Of a stretch of 64,000 nucleotides of DNA, positions 53,056 to 61,966 are shown in pieces; positions within the stretch are counted from its first letter, which is position 1; each line of letters starts with the position of its first letter. The notes under the pieces are model-generated. The model was not told where the DNA came from and ran no database searches. It saw only the letters and a program-made list of their open reading frames with translations. The DNA comes from Peptostreptococcus canis (GTDB taxonomy: Bacteria > Bacillota > Clostridia > Peptostreptococcales > Peptostreptococcaceae): contig NZ_JABGBW010000001.1 of NCBI RefSeq assembly GCF_014229965.1, forward strand, positions 263,769-327,768. Direction: 5' to 3'. Made by a program: the position numbers and the translations under genes.

Positions 53056-53084
53056 TTGCAATATAGTTAATAAAGACGTATAAT
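53056..53084 (+). promoter_or_regulatory. Promoter for the DEAD-box helicase gene
   Basis: TTGCAA 53056-53061, 17-bp spacer, TATAAT 53079-53084, 29 bp before the ATG. Confidence 0.65.
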
Positions 53085-53113
53085 TAAATGATATGTTATA
53101 GAAAGGAAGTTTT

Positions 53114-54727
53114 ATGGAAATAACAAATTTTAATGAATTAGAAATAAACCAACAAATTAAAAAAGCAATAGAGGATTTAGGTTATGAACAACCATCTCCA
53201 ATACAGGCAAAAGCAATACCAGTATTTTTAGAGGGGCATGATATAATAGGTCAAGCGCAGACCGGCACGGGAAAAACAGCGGCATTTAGTATTCCGATGT
53301 TAAATCAAATTGATCCTTCTGATAAAAGGCTTCAAGCTATAATTCTTTGTCCTACAAGAGAGCTTGCTATTCAGGTATCTGAGGAAGTGAGAAAACTTAC
53401 AAAGTATACTCATGGTATAAAAACTTTGCCTATTTATGGTGGACAGCCTATAGATAGACAGATAAAAGCTTTAAAGGGCGGTGTGCAGGTTATAATCGGT
53501 ACTCCAGGAAGAGTGATAGATCACATAAACAGAAGAACATTGAAAGTGCAAGATGTAAAAATAGTTGTATTAGATGAAGCTGATGAAATGTTGGATATGG
53601 GATTTAGAGAAGACATAGAAACTATTTTGAAAAATGTGCCTGAAAGCAGACAAACAGCATTGTTTTCTGCTACTATGCCCAAATCAATATTAGATTTAAC
53701 AGACAAATATCAAAAAAATCCTGTCCATATTAAAGTAGTAAGAAAAGAATTGACGGTATCTAATATTAAACAATTCTATATAGAGACAAAAAAAGCAAAC
53801 AAGCTAGAGGTACTTACTAGGTTGATTGATGTGTATAATCCTAAATTAACTGTTGTATTTACCAATACAAAAAAAGGGGCGGATGAATTGGTTTCCGATC
53901 TTCAGGCCAGGGGATATGGAGCTGATTCCCTACATGGAGATATGAAACAGATTCAGAGAGATATTGTGATGGATAAGTTTAGAACATCTACAATAGATAT
54001 TCTTGTAGCTACTGATGTTGCAGCCAGAGGTATAGACATAGATGACGTAGAGTGTGTAATAAACTATGAGCTTCCTCAAGATGAAGAGTATTATGTTCAC
54101 AGGATTGGTAGAACAGGTAGAGCCGGTAGAGAAGGAATAGCTTTTTCTTTTGCATTTGGTAGAGAGATGAGAAAACTAAAAGATATTGAAAGATATACTA
54201 AATCCAAAATTATGAAGCATTCTATTCCAACTGTAAATGATGTTGAACAAAAAAAGGTAAGCCAATTTTTTGAAACTGTAAAGCAAACTCTGGATGAAGG
54301 TAACTTTGCAAAGCAATTACAATGGGTAGAAGATTTCTTAAATGAAGAGGATTATTCTTTAATAGACATATGTGCTGCAATTGTAAAAACAAGTTTGGGT
54401 GATGAAGAAAAGCAGGAAATAAAAGAAGAAAAATATTTCTCAGGAGAAAATGGAAGAGAAAGAAATAGAAAATATAGTGATTCTAATATGATTAGACTTT
54501 TCTTAAATGTAGGTAGAAACCAAAAAATACAGCCTAAGGATATATTAGGTTCGATAGCCGGAGAAACCGGTGTTAGAGGAAAGCATATTGGAAATATAGA
54601 TGTATATGACAAATATACCTTTGTAGATGTAGATAAAAGTAAAGCTAAGACAATAATTTTAAAGATGAAGAATAGAAAAATAAAAGGTAATAAATTGAAT
54701 ATTGAACGTGCAAATAGAAAGAGATAA
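53114..54727 (+). CDS. DEAD-box ATP-dependent RNA helicase (DeaD/CshA type)
   Basis: A 537-residue RNA helicase. Motifs: Q-motif FNELEINQQIKKAIEDLGYEQPSPIQ (positions ~4-29), AQTGTGKTAA, PTRELAIQ, GTPGRVID, LDEADEMLDMG, LFSATMP, VFTNTKKGADEL, TDVAARGIDID and HRIGRTGRAGR. The C-terminal ~75 residues (MIRLFLNVGRNQKIQPKDILG..IKGNKLNIERANR) are a DbpA-type RNA-binding domain, so it likely acts in ribosome assembly or mRNA turnover at low temperature. Single-gene unit. Confidence 0.95.
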   Translation: MEITNFNELEINQQIKKAIEDLGYEQPSPIQAKAIPVFLEGHDIIGQAQTGTGKTAAFSIPMLNQIDPSDKRLQAIILCPTRELAIQVSEEVRKLTKYTHGIKTLPIYGGQPIDRQIKALKGGVQVIIGTPGRVIDHINRRTLKVQDVKIVVLDEADEMLDMGFREDIETILKNVPESRQTALFSATMPKSILDLTDKYQKNPVHIKVVRKELTVSNIKQFYIETKKANKLEVLTRLIDVYNPKLTVVFTNTKKGADELVSDLQARGYGADSLHGDMKQIQRDIVMDKFRTSTIDILVATDVAARGIDIDDVECVINYELPQDEEYYVHRIGRTGRAGREGIAFSFAFGREMRKLKDIERYTKSKIMKHSIPTVNDVEQKKVSQFFETVKQTLDEGNFAKQLQWVEDFLNEEDYSLIDICAAIVKTSLGDEEKQEIKEEKYFSGENGRERNRKYSDSNMIRLFLNVGRNQKIQPKDILGSIAGETGVRGKHIGNIDVYDKYTFVDVDKSKAKTIILKMKNRKIKGNKLNIERANRKR

Positions 54728-54732
54728 TATAT

Positions 54733-54779
54733 AATAAAAACAGCCATACAAGGGTTAAATCTTGATGGCTGTTTTTATT
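54733..54779. terminator. Bidirectional terminator between DEAD-box and PBP1A genes
   Basis: Arms AATAAAAACAGCCAT and ATGGCTGTTTTTATT with a small inner AAG/CTT pair, between two convergent genes. Confidence 0.88.
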
Positions 54780-54831
54780 ATTTAAATTTTGAAATAATTG
54801 TCTATATATTTACTTGATTATTAATAAACTA

Positions 54832-57651
54832 TTATCTTTGTTGAGAAAATGGTTGACCATTATTTCGAGGATAATTTTGGTTTCCTCTTACGTTATTTCC
54901 GTTGCCCGGTGTTGTTGTACCAGGAGTATTTCCAGGTGTCACACCAGGTGTAACTCCACCAGGATTATTTCCAGGGGTTGTAGTTCCAGGAGTTACCCTA
55001 TTTCTAGGTTGAATAGTTCTTCTTGGTGCTACATAACTATATCTATCCGGTGCAGTTCCCTCTATATATGCTGCTAGAACGCCATATGCTGCTCTACCTC
55101 CATCAACTGGATTGATAGTAGTTAGATATACATTTTCAGGTTTGGTAAATTGTTTATACTCTAGATTTTGGTGTACTTTATTCATTATTTTACCCCAAAG
55201 TCTTGCGGAAGATGTAGAACTACCACCTTCAATACGACGTCTCTGCATAGTTGTTCCATCTTCGTTTTTTATTCCGGCATCGTCACCAATGTATACTGCA
55301 CCTACATAGTAAGGTGTATATCCGACAAACCAAGTGTCCAAATAATTATTTGTGGAACCTGTTTTTCCAGCTACAGGGATTCCGGAATAAAGTGCGGCAT
55401 TTGTACCGATACCTTCTTTTACAACGGCCTTTAGCATATCAGTAAGGACAAAGGCAACATCCGGATCTACTACTTTATGTGTTTGAGGAGTATTTTTTAT
55501 TAGCATTTCGCCATTATAAGTTGTTATAGTTGTATAAATATGTGGTTCTACATAAACTCCTCCATTTGCAAGAGTACCAAAGGCAGATGCCATTTGAAGA
55601 GGAGTAACTCCCTTAGTAAGACCTCCAAGTACAAGAGAGTTGAAGTGTCTATCACTACGCTGTAAACCAGCTTTATTTTCTTCTTTAAAGTCAAGTATAG
55701 TAGTTATACCAAAGTTTCTCAAATAGTCCATCATGACATCGATAGAATCATCATATGTAGGACCAAGTAATTCACCAACTTTATAAGCTATAGTATTCGA
55801 TGAAAGAGCTAAACCATGTCTTATTGACATAGTACCATAACCTTGAGTAGTCGTTTCCGGATTATCAGCTCGATTTTCTTTAAATCTGTATCCACCACGT
55901 ACATCTGAAATCAATGTTGATTGAGTTACCTTCTGAGTATCTATTGCAGGTGTATATACAGAAAGTGGTTTAATAGTTGAACCAGGCTGATAAGGAGTTA
56001 TGGCTCTATTAAGTGTTTTTCTGGCCTTTATGTTTCTTCCACCAATTAATCCTTTTATATTACCGGTTCTGTAATCAATAATTACACTTGCCGATTGAGG
56101 TTGGCTAAGACCATTTGCAGCTATAATATGGTTAGGGAAGTTTGAGTTGTTATCATATTCTTCTTCAATGGATTCTTGAATCTTAGGATCTATTGTGGAA
56201 TTTATAATTAAACCTCCATTATAATACATATTTCTAGCTTCTTCTTCAGTTTTACCTTGCTCCATAAGAGCATCTATCACGTCATATTCAATTAAACTTT
56301 CGACTGAATTTGCAATTTTTTCCTTTGAATCAGGGAAACGTATATTTATAGGTTCTCTTATTGCCGATATATACTGTTTTTCAGTTATGACGTTAAGTTC
56401 TTTCATCTTGTTTAAGACAATTTCTTGCCTTTCTTTAGATTTAGGATTATTTATAGCTTTTCTAACTAAAAGATCTCCACCTTTAAGTTGTTTATATGTA
56501 TCCCAATCTACTAATTCCCATTCATAAAGTTTTTCATACATATCTTTTTCTACTGAATTCGCAGGCTGCAATTCTCCTGTAGGAAGGAAAAATAGCAGTT
56601 TATGATCAAGATCTCCTTTTGATTCATTTCCAGTTATTCTAGTAGTTATATAAGGTGTATATTTAGCCGGATTTCTAGTGATACCGGCAAGCATAGCTGC
56701 TTCTCCTAAAGTTAGATCTTTGGAGTGTTTGTTAAAATATCCCATAGAACCCGATTCTGCACCAACAAGCCCTCTACCAACGAAATAGTTGTTAAGGTAT
56801 GTTTCCAAAATCTTATCTTTACTAATAGTCTTACTCATTTCCAGTGCATAGTAAATATCTTTAATTTTACGGCTAAGTGTCTGATCACTACTTGTAAGCA
56901 AAACTTTAGATACCTGCATAGGAATAGTACTACCACCTTGTTTTTTACCTACAAGTGTTTTTACGACTGAACGACCTAATCCCCAGTAGTCAACACCGCT
57001 GTGTGAATAAAAACGTTCGTCTTCTATAGATACTATTGCCTTTCTAAGGTATGGAGACATATCACTTAGAGGTATCGGAGTCTTTTTATATAAAGTTGGA
57101 GCCGTAGACATTGTTTCTCCATTAGAATATTTTATAGTAGTAGTTTGATGTGTCAACTTATCCAATAAAGCTTCATTAACGGGTTTTACATCCTTCAATG
57201 ATGCAAATATAAATCCAAGTCCGATTGCAAATACTAAGATCATAGCAGCTATTAAACCACCGATAATTTTTTTCTTACGCTTATTTTTTAATTTGCGTTT
57301 CAAAGCTTTAGATCCATTCTTTTTACCGGATATATTTTTATTATTATTATTTCTTCTATCGTTTTTATTAGAAAGGTTTGAACCATCAACATCTTTTCTA
57401 TTTCTAGATGCAGAAGAAGCACTTACAGCTCTAGTTTTCGATGAAGGATTAGTACTTGCTGTTGATTTCCTTGAAGTATTTGAATTTGCTCTAGTTTTTC
57501 CATCTGAATTCATTTTAGATTTTTTCCTTTCTGATGGAAGTAAAAAGTCTTTTCTACTGGTTGAAGAGCCAGTTCTAGAGCTAGAAGAATTTCTTGAACT
57601 TACAGATTTTCTTCTTACTTTATTATTAGCTTCAGGGTTTTCTTTTTTCAT
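54832..57651 (-). CDS. Penicillin-binding protein 1A (class A, transglycosylase/transpeptidase)
   Basis: A 939-residue peptidoglycan synthase. A long cytoplasmic N-terminus (1-~127) very rich in Ser, Lys, Arg and Asn precedes the membrane helix (~130-150). The GT51 glycosyltransferase (~170-340) has the catalytic Glu in SIEDERFYSHSGVDYWG and KKQGGSTIPMQVSK. The transpeptidase (~510-810) has SxxK in QPGSTIKP, SxN in LSSNTIAYK and KTG in AGKTGSTNNYLDTWFVGYTP. The tail after ~850 is Pro/Gly/Thr/Asn-rich low complexity ending in QPFSQQR. It makes the septal or lateral wall outside the cell. GGAGG precedes the ATG. Divergent from the ABC-F gene. Confidence 0.94.
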   Translation of the reverse strand: MKKENPEANNKVRRKSVSSRNSSSSRTGSSTSRKDFLLPSERKKSKMNSDGKTRANSNTSRKSTASTNPSSKTRAVSASSASRNRKDVDGSNLSNKNDRRNNNNKNISGKKNGSKALKRKLKNKRKKKIIGGLIAAMILVFAIGLGFIFASLKDVKPVNEALLDKLTHQTTTIKYSNGETMSTAPTLYKKTPIPLSDMSPYLRKAIVSIEDERFYSHSGVDYWGLGRSVVKTLVGKKQGGSTIPMQVSKVLLTSSDQTLSRKIKDIYYALEMSKTISKDKILETYLNNYFVGRGLVGAESGSMGYFNKHSKDLTLGEAAMLAGITRNPAKYTPYITTRITGNESKGDLDHKLLFFLPTGELQPANSVEKDMYEKLYEWELVDWDTYKQLKGGDLLVRKAINNPKSKERQEIVLNKMKELNVITEKQYISAIREPINIRFPDSKEKIANSVESLIEYDVIDALMEQGKTEEEARNMYYNGGLIINSTIDPKIQESIEEEYDNNSNFPNHIIAANGLSQPQSASVIIDYRTGNIKGLIGGRNIKARKTLNRAITPYQPGSTIKPLSVYTPAIDTQKVTQSTLISDVRGGYRFKENRADNPETTTQGYGTMSIRHGLALSSNTIAYKVGELLGPTYDDSIDVMMDYLRNFGITTILDFKEENKAGLQRSDRHFNSLVLGGLTKGVTPLQMASAFGTLANGGVYVEPHIYTTITTYNGEMLIKNTPQTHKVVDPDVAFVLTDMLKAVVKEGIGTNAALYSGIPVAGKTGSTNNYLDTWFVGYTPYYVGAVYIGDDAGIKNEDGTTMQRRRIEGGSSTSSARLWGKIMNKVHQNLEYKQFTKPENVYLTTINPVDGGRAAYGVLAAYIEGTAPDRYSYVAPRRTIQPRNRVTPGTTTPGNNPGGVTPGVTPGNTPGTTTPGNGNNVRGNQNYPRNNGQPFSQQR

Positions 57652-57784
57652 AATTTGTAACCTCCTTACTATCTAATAATTATATCATTAAATATGAGTT
57701 TTACACAACATTTACTTGTATTTATTGATAATTAATAATATGATATATAAGTAGAATAATATAAATTTTGAAAGGAAGTAATTT

Positions 57785-59335
57785 ATGCTAGTTGTAGAAA
57801 ATGTTAGCCATGGATTTGGTGCAAGGACTATTTTAGAAGATGTTTCCTTTAGAATAAGAAAAGGTGAACATATTGCACTAGTAGGTCCGAATGGTGAAGG
57901 AAAATCTAGTTTTTTAAATATAATAACAATGAAATTAATGCCGGATGCAGGTACAATTAAATGGTCAAATAGGATTACTGTGGGGTATCTTGATCAACAT
58001 ACCGTATTAGAGAAAGGTAAGGATATTCGAGGTGTTTTAAGAGATGCTTTTAAGAATATGTTCGAGCTTGAAAAAGAGATGCTTGAAATATATGATAAAA
58101 TGGCAGAAGCTAGTGATGAAGAAATGACAAAATATCTTGAAGAAACCGCTGAAATACAGACCGTTCTTGAACATAGTGGTTTTTATACAATAGATGCCAA
58201 AATTCAAGAAGTTGCAAATGGCTTAGGACTTGGAGAGATAGGTCTTGATAAAGATGTATCGGATTTATCCGGTGGTCAGAGAACAAAAGTGCTATTAACA
58301 AAATTATTACTTGAAAATCCGACTATTTTAGTTCTTGATGAACCCACTAACTTTTTGGATGAAGAGCATATAGTATGGCTTACAAGATATTTACAGGAAT
58401 ATGAAAATGCTTTTGTACTTGTTTCACATGATATAGATTTTATTAATCATACATGTAATGTAATTTATCATCTGGAAAATGGGGAATTAAATAGATACAA
58501 AGGAAATTATGATGAGTTTGTCAGAATGAATGAAATAAAGAAACGTCAAGAAGATCAAGCATATGAAAAGCAGGTAGAAGAAAGAAAGAGGCTTGAAGAC
58601 TTTATTGCTAGAAATAAAGCCAGAGTTGCTACAAGAGGAATGGCAAATTCAAGGCAAAAACAACTTGATAAGATGGAAATTCTGGAAAAACGCAGGGAAA
58701 AGATTAAGCCGACTTTCGAATTTAAGAATGCCAGAACAAGTGGAAAAGTAGTATTTGAAACTAGAGATTTGGTTCTTGGATATGATGAGCCGCTTACAAA
58801 GCCCGTAAATTTTAGGTTAGAAAGAGGTAACAAAATAGCTCTAAAGGGAATGAATGGTATTGGTAAGTCAACTTTACTTAAAACCCTGTTGGGAATTGTT
58901 AAACCATTTAAAGGAGAAGTTATGTTAGGGGATTACCTGGAAGTTGGATATTTTGAACAAGAAAGCTCTCATGAAAATACAAACACTGCGATGGAAGAAG
59001 TATGGAACGAATTTCCGGGATTAGATAATATAGATGTGAGAAGAGCACTTGCCAAATGTGGTCTGACAAACGAACATATCACGAGTCAAATGCGAGTTCT
59101 TTCAGGTGGAGAAGCTGCAAAGGTAAGATTGTGTAAAATTATGTTAAAAGATATTAATTTTTTGGTTCTTGATGAACCTACTAATCATTTGGATGTAGAT
59201 GCAAAAGATGAATTGAAGAAGGCTATTAAGGAATTTAAAGGTACAGTTCTTTTGGTAAGTCACGAGCCGGAATTTTATAATGATGTGGTAAATGATGTTT
59301 GGAATATAGAAGATTTTACAACAAAAATTGTATAG
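57785..59335 (+). CDS. ABC-F family ATPase (YkpA/YbiT-like)
   Basis: A 516-residue protein with two ABC ATPase domains and no membrane part. First Walker A GPNGEGKSS, signature LSGGQRTKV, Walker B LVLDEPTNFLDEEH; second GMNGIGKST, LSGGEAAKVRL, LVLDEPTNHLDVDAK. The linker between them (~245-310) is charged and helical (P-site tRNA interaction motif). ABC-F proteins act on the ribosome E site to promote translation or resist antibiotics; the Ybit/YkpA-like kind is a general housekeeping form. No resistance-type traits were seen. Confidence 0.92.
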   Translation: MLVVENVSHGFGARTILEDVSFRIRKGEHIALVGPNGEGKSSFLNIITMKLMPDAGTIKWSNRITVGYLDQHTVLEKGKDIRGVLRDAFKNMFELEKEMLEIYDKMAEASDEEMTKYLEETAEIQTVLEHSGFYTIDAKIQEVANGLGLGEIGLDKDVSDLSGGQRTKVLLTKLLLENPTILVLDEPTNFLDEEHIVWLTRYLQEYENAFVLVSHDIDFINHTCNVIYHLENGELNRYKGNYDEFVRMNEIKKRQEDQAYEKQVEERKRLEDFIARNKARVATRGMANSRQKQLDKMEILEKRREKIKPTFEFKNARTSGKVVFETRDLVLGYDEPLTKPVNFRLERGNKIALKGMNGIGKSTLLKTLLGIVKPFKGEVMLGDYLEVGYFEQESSHENTNTAMEEVWNEFPGLDNIDVRRALAKCGLTNEHITSQMRVLSGGEAAKVRLCKIMLKDINFLVLDEPTNHLDVDAKDELKKAIKEFKGTVLLVSHEPEFYNDVVNDVWNIEDFTTKIV

Positions 59336-59384
59336 GGGGCATTTGAAAACCAATTATGAATTGAAACTCAAATCCAAATAGTTA

Positions 59385-59412
59385 TTGCCAACGATAAAGT
59401 GTATGTTATAAT
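59385..59412 (+). promoter_or_regulatory. Promoter for the EgtU-like operon
   Basis: TTGCCA 59385-59390, 16-bp spacer, TATAAT 59407-59412 with an extended TG at 59404. Confidence 0.65.
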
Positions 59413-59465
59413 TAGAGTATTATATATAAAAAATTAAAATTTAAAAATAATAGAAAAATGGAGGG

Positions 59466-59527
59466 GACTGGTTAAAATATTTATCAATGCATTATAAGTG
59501 CATGATTTATTTAACCAGTTCTTTTTT
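59466..59527 (+). terminator. Attenuator-like hairpin in the leader of the EgtU-like operon
   Basis: Stem GACTGGTTAAA (59466-59476) with TTTAACCAGTTC (59510-59521), an inner ATGCAT-type stem, and T6 right after, 21 bp before the start codon at 59549. It lies between a promoter and the gene it serves, so it would stop transcription unless prevented. Confidence 0.7.
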
Positions 59528-59548
59528 AATAAGGAGGTGTAAAAAATA

Positions 59549-61084
59549 ATGGGAGAAGTAATAAATCTAATATTTAATCAGAAAGATTTATTTATGAATT
59601 TAGTTTTTGATCATATAAAGATAGCACTTTTTTCAAGTTTTATAGCAATAGTAATAGGTTTGTCTATAGGGATATTTATAAGTAGGAGAGAGAAAATTGC
59701 AAGCATAGTTCTAGGAGTGGTAAATGTATTGTATACTATACCAGCTATTGCATTATTAGGAGTACTTATTCCACTTACCGGGATTGGAAATTCTACGGCA
59801 ATAGTAGCTCTTACAATATATGCTCTACTACCAATGGTTAGAAGTACATACACAGGTATAAAAAGTATTGATGAAGATATACTGGAAGCTGCTGTTGCCA
59901 TGGGAAGTACGGAAAAAGAGCTTTTATTAAAGGTAAAATTGCCATTAGCGACACCTATAATAATGTCTGGAATAAGAAATATGGTTGTAATGACAATAGC
60001 TTTGACGGGTATTGCATCTTTTATTGGCGCAGGTGGTCTGGGTGTAGCCATATATAGAGGGATTACAACTAATAATCCTACTATGATTCTGGCCGGGAGT
60101 ATATTAGTGGCATTATTGGCAATTGTTTTTGATGCCATTTTGGGATTGATAGGAAAAATATTGCAAGATAGAAAAGATTCAGGCAAAAAATACAGAAAAA
60201 TATTAATACCTGTACTAAGTTTATTGATAGTTTTCAGTTTTATCTTTAATCTTAGTACAAATAAGCATGAAGTGAGAATTGCGACAAAACCGGTTACTGA
60301 AGGCTTGATTGTAGGTCAGATTTTAAGAATAATGATAGAGGAAAATACGGATTTAAAGGTAGTTATGACAGATGGTGTAGCAGGAGGAACCGGAAATATA
60401 CATCCTGCAATGGTAAAGGGTGATTTCGATTTATATGCTGATTATACAGGTACTATATGGCAGGTAGTATTGAAAGAAAAAAGTAAATATGATGAAAGTA
60501 TGTTTCCGGAATTAGAAAAAAAATACTATGATAAATTTAAAATTAAATGGATAAATTTATTAGGATTTAATAGTACATTTGGACTAGCAGTAAGGAAAGA
60601 ATTAGCAGATGAATATAATTTAAAAACATATAGTGATCTACAAAAAATATCGGACAAAGTGGTGTATGCTGCAGGATATGACTATTTTGGCAGAGAGGAT
60701 GGATACAAACCATTAAAAGATACATATAATTTTAATTTTAAGAAAATAATTGATATGGATAATGGGTTGAAGTATAAAGCTTTATTAAATAATGAAGTAG
60801 ATGCGATTACTGTTTTTACTACTGATGGGCAATTAAGCAATCCCAATATAGTTTTATTGGAAGATGATAAACATTTACATCCTTCATATCTTGCAGGAAC
60901 AGTTGCAAGGGAAGAGATATTAATGAAATATCCCGAAATTCAAGTTCAGATGAAAAGATTAGAAGGATGTTTGGACGATTCAAAAATGTCAGTGTTGAAT
61001 AACTTAGTTGAAACTAAAGGCATGAAACCTTACGATGTAGCATATAAATTTTTAAAAGAAAATGGATTTTTGGAGGTGAAATAA
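59549..61084 (+). CDS. Permease/substrate-binding fusion of an EgtU/OpuC-type ABC importer
   Basis: A 511-residue fusion. Residues ~1-210 are an OpuB/OpuC-type permease (about five or six helices; EAAVAMGSTEKELLLKVKLPLATPII is the ATPase contact loop). Helix ~222-240 leads to the extracellular binding domain, ~245-511 (IATKPVTEGLIVGQILRIMI, GVAGGTGNIHPAMVKGDFDLY, LGFNSTFGLAV, AGYDYFGREDGYKPL, TTDGQL, HPSYLAGTVAREE). These blocks read closer to S. pneumoniae EgtU (ergothioneine importer, from memory) than to choline/betaine OpuBC, but a betaine-type ligand is possible. The stop overlaps the ATPase start by one base. Confidence 0.85.
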   Translation: MGEVINLIFNQKDLFMNLVFDHIKIALFSSFIAIVIGLSIGIFISRREKIASIVLGVVNVLYTIPAIALLGVLIPLTGIGNSTAIVALTIYALLPMVRSTYTGIKSIDEDILEAAVAMGSTEKELLLKVKLPLATPIIMSGIRNMVVMTIALTGIASFIGAGGLGVAIYRGITTNNPTMILAGSILVALLAIVFDAILGLIGKILQDRKDSGKKYRKILIPVLSLLIVFSFIFNLSTNKHEVRIATKPVTEGLIVGQILRIMIEENTDLKVVMTDGVAGGTGNIHPAMVKGDFDLYADYTGTIWQVVLKEKSKYDESMFPELEKKYYDKFKIKWINLLGFNSTFGLAVRKELADEYNLKTYSDLQKISDKVVYAAGYDYFGREDGYKPLKDTYNFNFKKIIDMDNGLKYKALLNNEVDAITVFTTDGQLSNPNIVLLEDDKHLHPSYLAGTVAREEILMKYPEIQVQMKRLEGCLDDSKMSVLNNLVETKGMKPYDVAYKFLKENGFLEVK

Positions 61085-61812
61085 TGGGTGAGATCGTTTA
61101 TGAAAATGTATCTAAGTCATACAATGAAAAGACCATTATCAAAAACTTTAATTTAAATATATATAAAGGAGAGTTTTTAACCATTATTGGAGCTTCCGGT
61201 TGTGGAAAAACGACTTTGATGAAAATGATAAATGGTCTTGTATTGCCTGATAAGGGAAGGATATTAGTAAATGGAAAAGATATTTCCCAGGTCGATATTA
61301 TAGAGTTAAGAAGAGGTATAGGTTATGCAATACAAGGAAATGTGCTTTTTCCTCATATGAACGTATATGAAAATATATCCTATGTACCCAAATTATTAAA
61401 GCTTGATAGAAGTGAAATTGATGATATAGTAGATAATATGTTGGAATTAGTTAATTTACCGGCTGATGCTAAGAAAAAATATCCCAACGAACTTTCCGGA
61501 GGTCAAAAACAAAGAGTCGGTATTGCAAGGGCATTAGCAGCCAACCACAAAATAATATTGATGGATGAACCATTTGGGGCATTGGATGCAATTACTAGAA
61601 ATCAAATTCAGAAAGAACTAAAAGAAATACACAAAAAAATTGGTGCAACAATAGTATTTATAACACATGATATATCAGAGGCCATAAAGTTGGGAACCAG
61701 GGTTTTAGTGCTTGAAAATGGAGAAATACAACAAATCTCTACTCCTGAAGAAATTATATCAAGTCCACAAACCGATTATGTTAAAAGTCTGATAGAAGCG
61801 GCAAGGCTATAA
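61084..61812 (+). CDS. ABC transporter ATP-binding protein (EgtV/OpuCA-like, no CBS domain)
   Basis: A 242-residue ATPase: Walker A GASGCGKTTLM, Q-loop IGYAIQGNVLFPHM, signature ELSGGQKQRVGIARALA, Walker B ILMDEPFGALD and switch VFITHDISEAIKLG. OpuAA/OpuCA osmoregulatory ATPases carry two C-terminal CBS domains that sense ionic strength; this one stops before them, as does EgtV. GGAGGTG lies inside the end of the permease gene. Confidence 0.92.
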   Translation: MGEIVYENVSKSYNEKTIIKNFNLNIYKGEFLTIIGASGCGKTTLMKMINGLVLPDKGRILVNGKDISQVDIIELRRGIGYAIQGNVLFPHMNVYENISYVPKLLKLDRSEIDDIVDNMLELVNLPADAKKKYPNELSGGQKQRVGIARALAANHKIILMDEPFGALDAITRNQIQKELKEIHKKIGATIVFITHDISEAIKLGTRVLVLENGEIQQISTPEEIISSPQTDYVKSLIEAARL

Positions 61813-61830
61813 AATATATACTCTATGAAA

Positions 61831-61864
61831 ACAGGAGAGCTAGATTATTTCTAGTCTCTCCTGT
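61831..61864. terminator. Hairpin after the EgtUV-type operon
   Basis: Arms ACAGGAGAGCTAG and CTAGTCTCTCCTGT (one bulged base), 7-nt loop; no clear T-run, so efficiency is uncertain. Confidence 0.6.
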
Positions 61865-61900
61865 AGTAAATACTTAAATTTTAAAAACTGTCTAATAGGA

Positions 61901-61924
61901 AAATTAGCCACAGAAGGCTAATTT
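61901..61924 (-). terminator. Hairpin after the hydrogenase gene
   Basis: AAATTAGCC/GGCTAATTT stem with a 6-nt loop, 43 bp downstream of the hydrogenase stop on the minus strand, with TTTT after it in that direction. Confidence 0.55.
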
Positions 61925-61966
61925 ACAGAAAAAATTATATACACTCAAAATACTATTTAATATGTT

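Noticed and set aside
59458-59475. Leader peptide ATG GAG GGG ACT GGT TAA in the EgtU leader
   Set aside because: Five codons without a ribosome site and no run of one amino acid; chance frame.
59611-60186. 191-residue minus frame
   Set aside because: Antisense to the EgtU-like permease part, with no ribosome site.
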